The position numbers and the translations under genes were made by a program. The notes beneath the pieces were generated by a model. That model worked only from the letters and a program-made list of their open reading frames with translations. It searched no databases and was not told where the DNA came from. A stretch of 64,000 nt of DNA from Effrenium voratum (Eukaryota; Sar; Dinophyceae; Suessiales; Symbiodiniaceae), in contig CAUJNA010000180.1 in NCBI GenBank assembly GCA_963377175.1, forward strand, positions 1,127,633 to 1,191,632, written 5' to 3'. How positions within the stretch are numbered: position 1 is the first letter of the stretch; each line of letters begins with the position of its first letter. This document shows positions 63,843 through 64,000 of this stretch, piece by piece.

Positions 63843-64000
63843 CATACATTACATTACATACATACATTACATTACATACATTACATTACATTACATTACA
63901 TACATTATTACATACATACATACATTACATTACATTACATTACATTACATTACATTACATTACATTACATTACATTACATGTACATACATACATTACATA
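63622..64000 (+). repeat. (ATTAC)n with CATA stretches, runs off the window
   Basis: Mostly ATTAC units with returning CATA patches at 63725-63765, 63815-63850 and 63985-64000. Confidence 0.97.

Noticed and set aside
1..64000. CRISPR arrays, bacterial operons, Shine-Dalgarno sites or phage genes
   Set aside because: Direct repeats here lack unique uniform spacers, and the exon/intron structure is eukaryotic.

Overview
The window looks like nuclear DNA of a dinoflagellate, or a close alveolate relative. Base composition is close to even. Microsatellites are abundant ((CT)n, (TA)n, (ATC)n, mixed GT arrays, and about 1.9 kb of CATA/ATTAC units at the right end). No prokaryote-style genes or operons are visible. 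Coding information appears as short exons of 26-340 bp separated by introns of 0.08-1 kb. Donors are mixed GT and GC with AG acceptors, which is typical of dinoflagellates. Almost all convincing exons lie on the minus strand, as expected for unidirectional gene arrays. Polarella or another Symbiodiniales-type genome is my best guess, but this is inference.

One gene is recognised with confidence: a split gene for phosphoribosyl-ATP pyrophosphatase (HisE, histidine biosynthesis) on the minus strand at 45,887-49,195. Its last four exons join in phase into a complete HisE domain. Upstream lies a probable signal/transit-peptide exon, with spliced-leader-like sequence just before its ATG. All other exons are unassigned. 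They were called from splice junctions, open frames, G/C at codon third positions and protein-like composition. The strongest are at 10.3-11.1, 13.96, 16.7, 19.0, 40.1, 50.5-50.8, 56.4-57.3 and 0.9-11 kb, the last being a dense minus-strand series encoding a probable multi-pass membrane protein. Many could belong to the same few long genes.

The most interesting feature is a set of short (78-123 bp) repeat families, mostly with terminal inverted repeats (called A-F here). They sit on the minus strand exactly between AG|GT or AG|GC and AG|, so removing each one as an intron joins two open coding segments. Several families are present in more than one copy. This is the signature of introner elements, transposons that create introns; one copy lies between the first two proposed exons of the HisE gene.

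Layout: 0.2-9.4 kb dense minus-strand exons; 10-11.1 kb exons around an A element; 13.5-19.1 kb exons with A and C elements; 22.2-25.1 kb a repeat block (120-bp unit arrays in opposite orientations, GC-rich minisatellite, nested palindrome, second satellite); 25-40 kb mostly anonymous with a degenerate telomere-like tract at 31.3 kb; 40-46 kb scattered exons; 45.9-49.2 kb HisE gene; 50-57.3 kb exons of unknown genes; 58.9-59.6 kb GT/GC-rich simple sequence; 61 kb exon and D element; 62.1-64 kb simple repeat. Open frames also occur inside the HisE introns, so exon calls without homology or high third-position GC are tentative.
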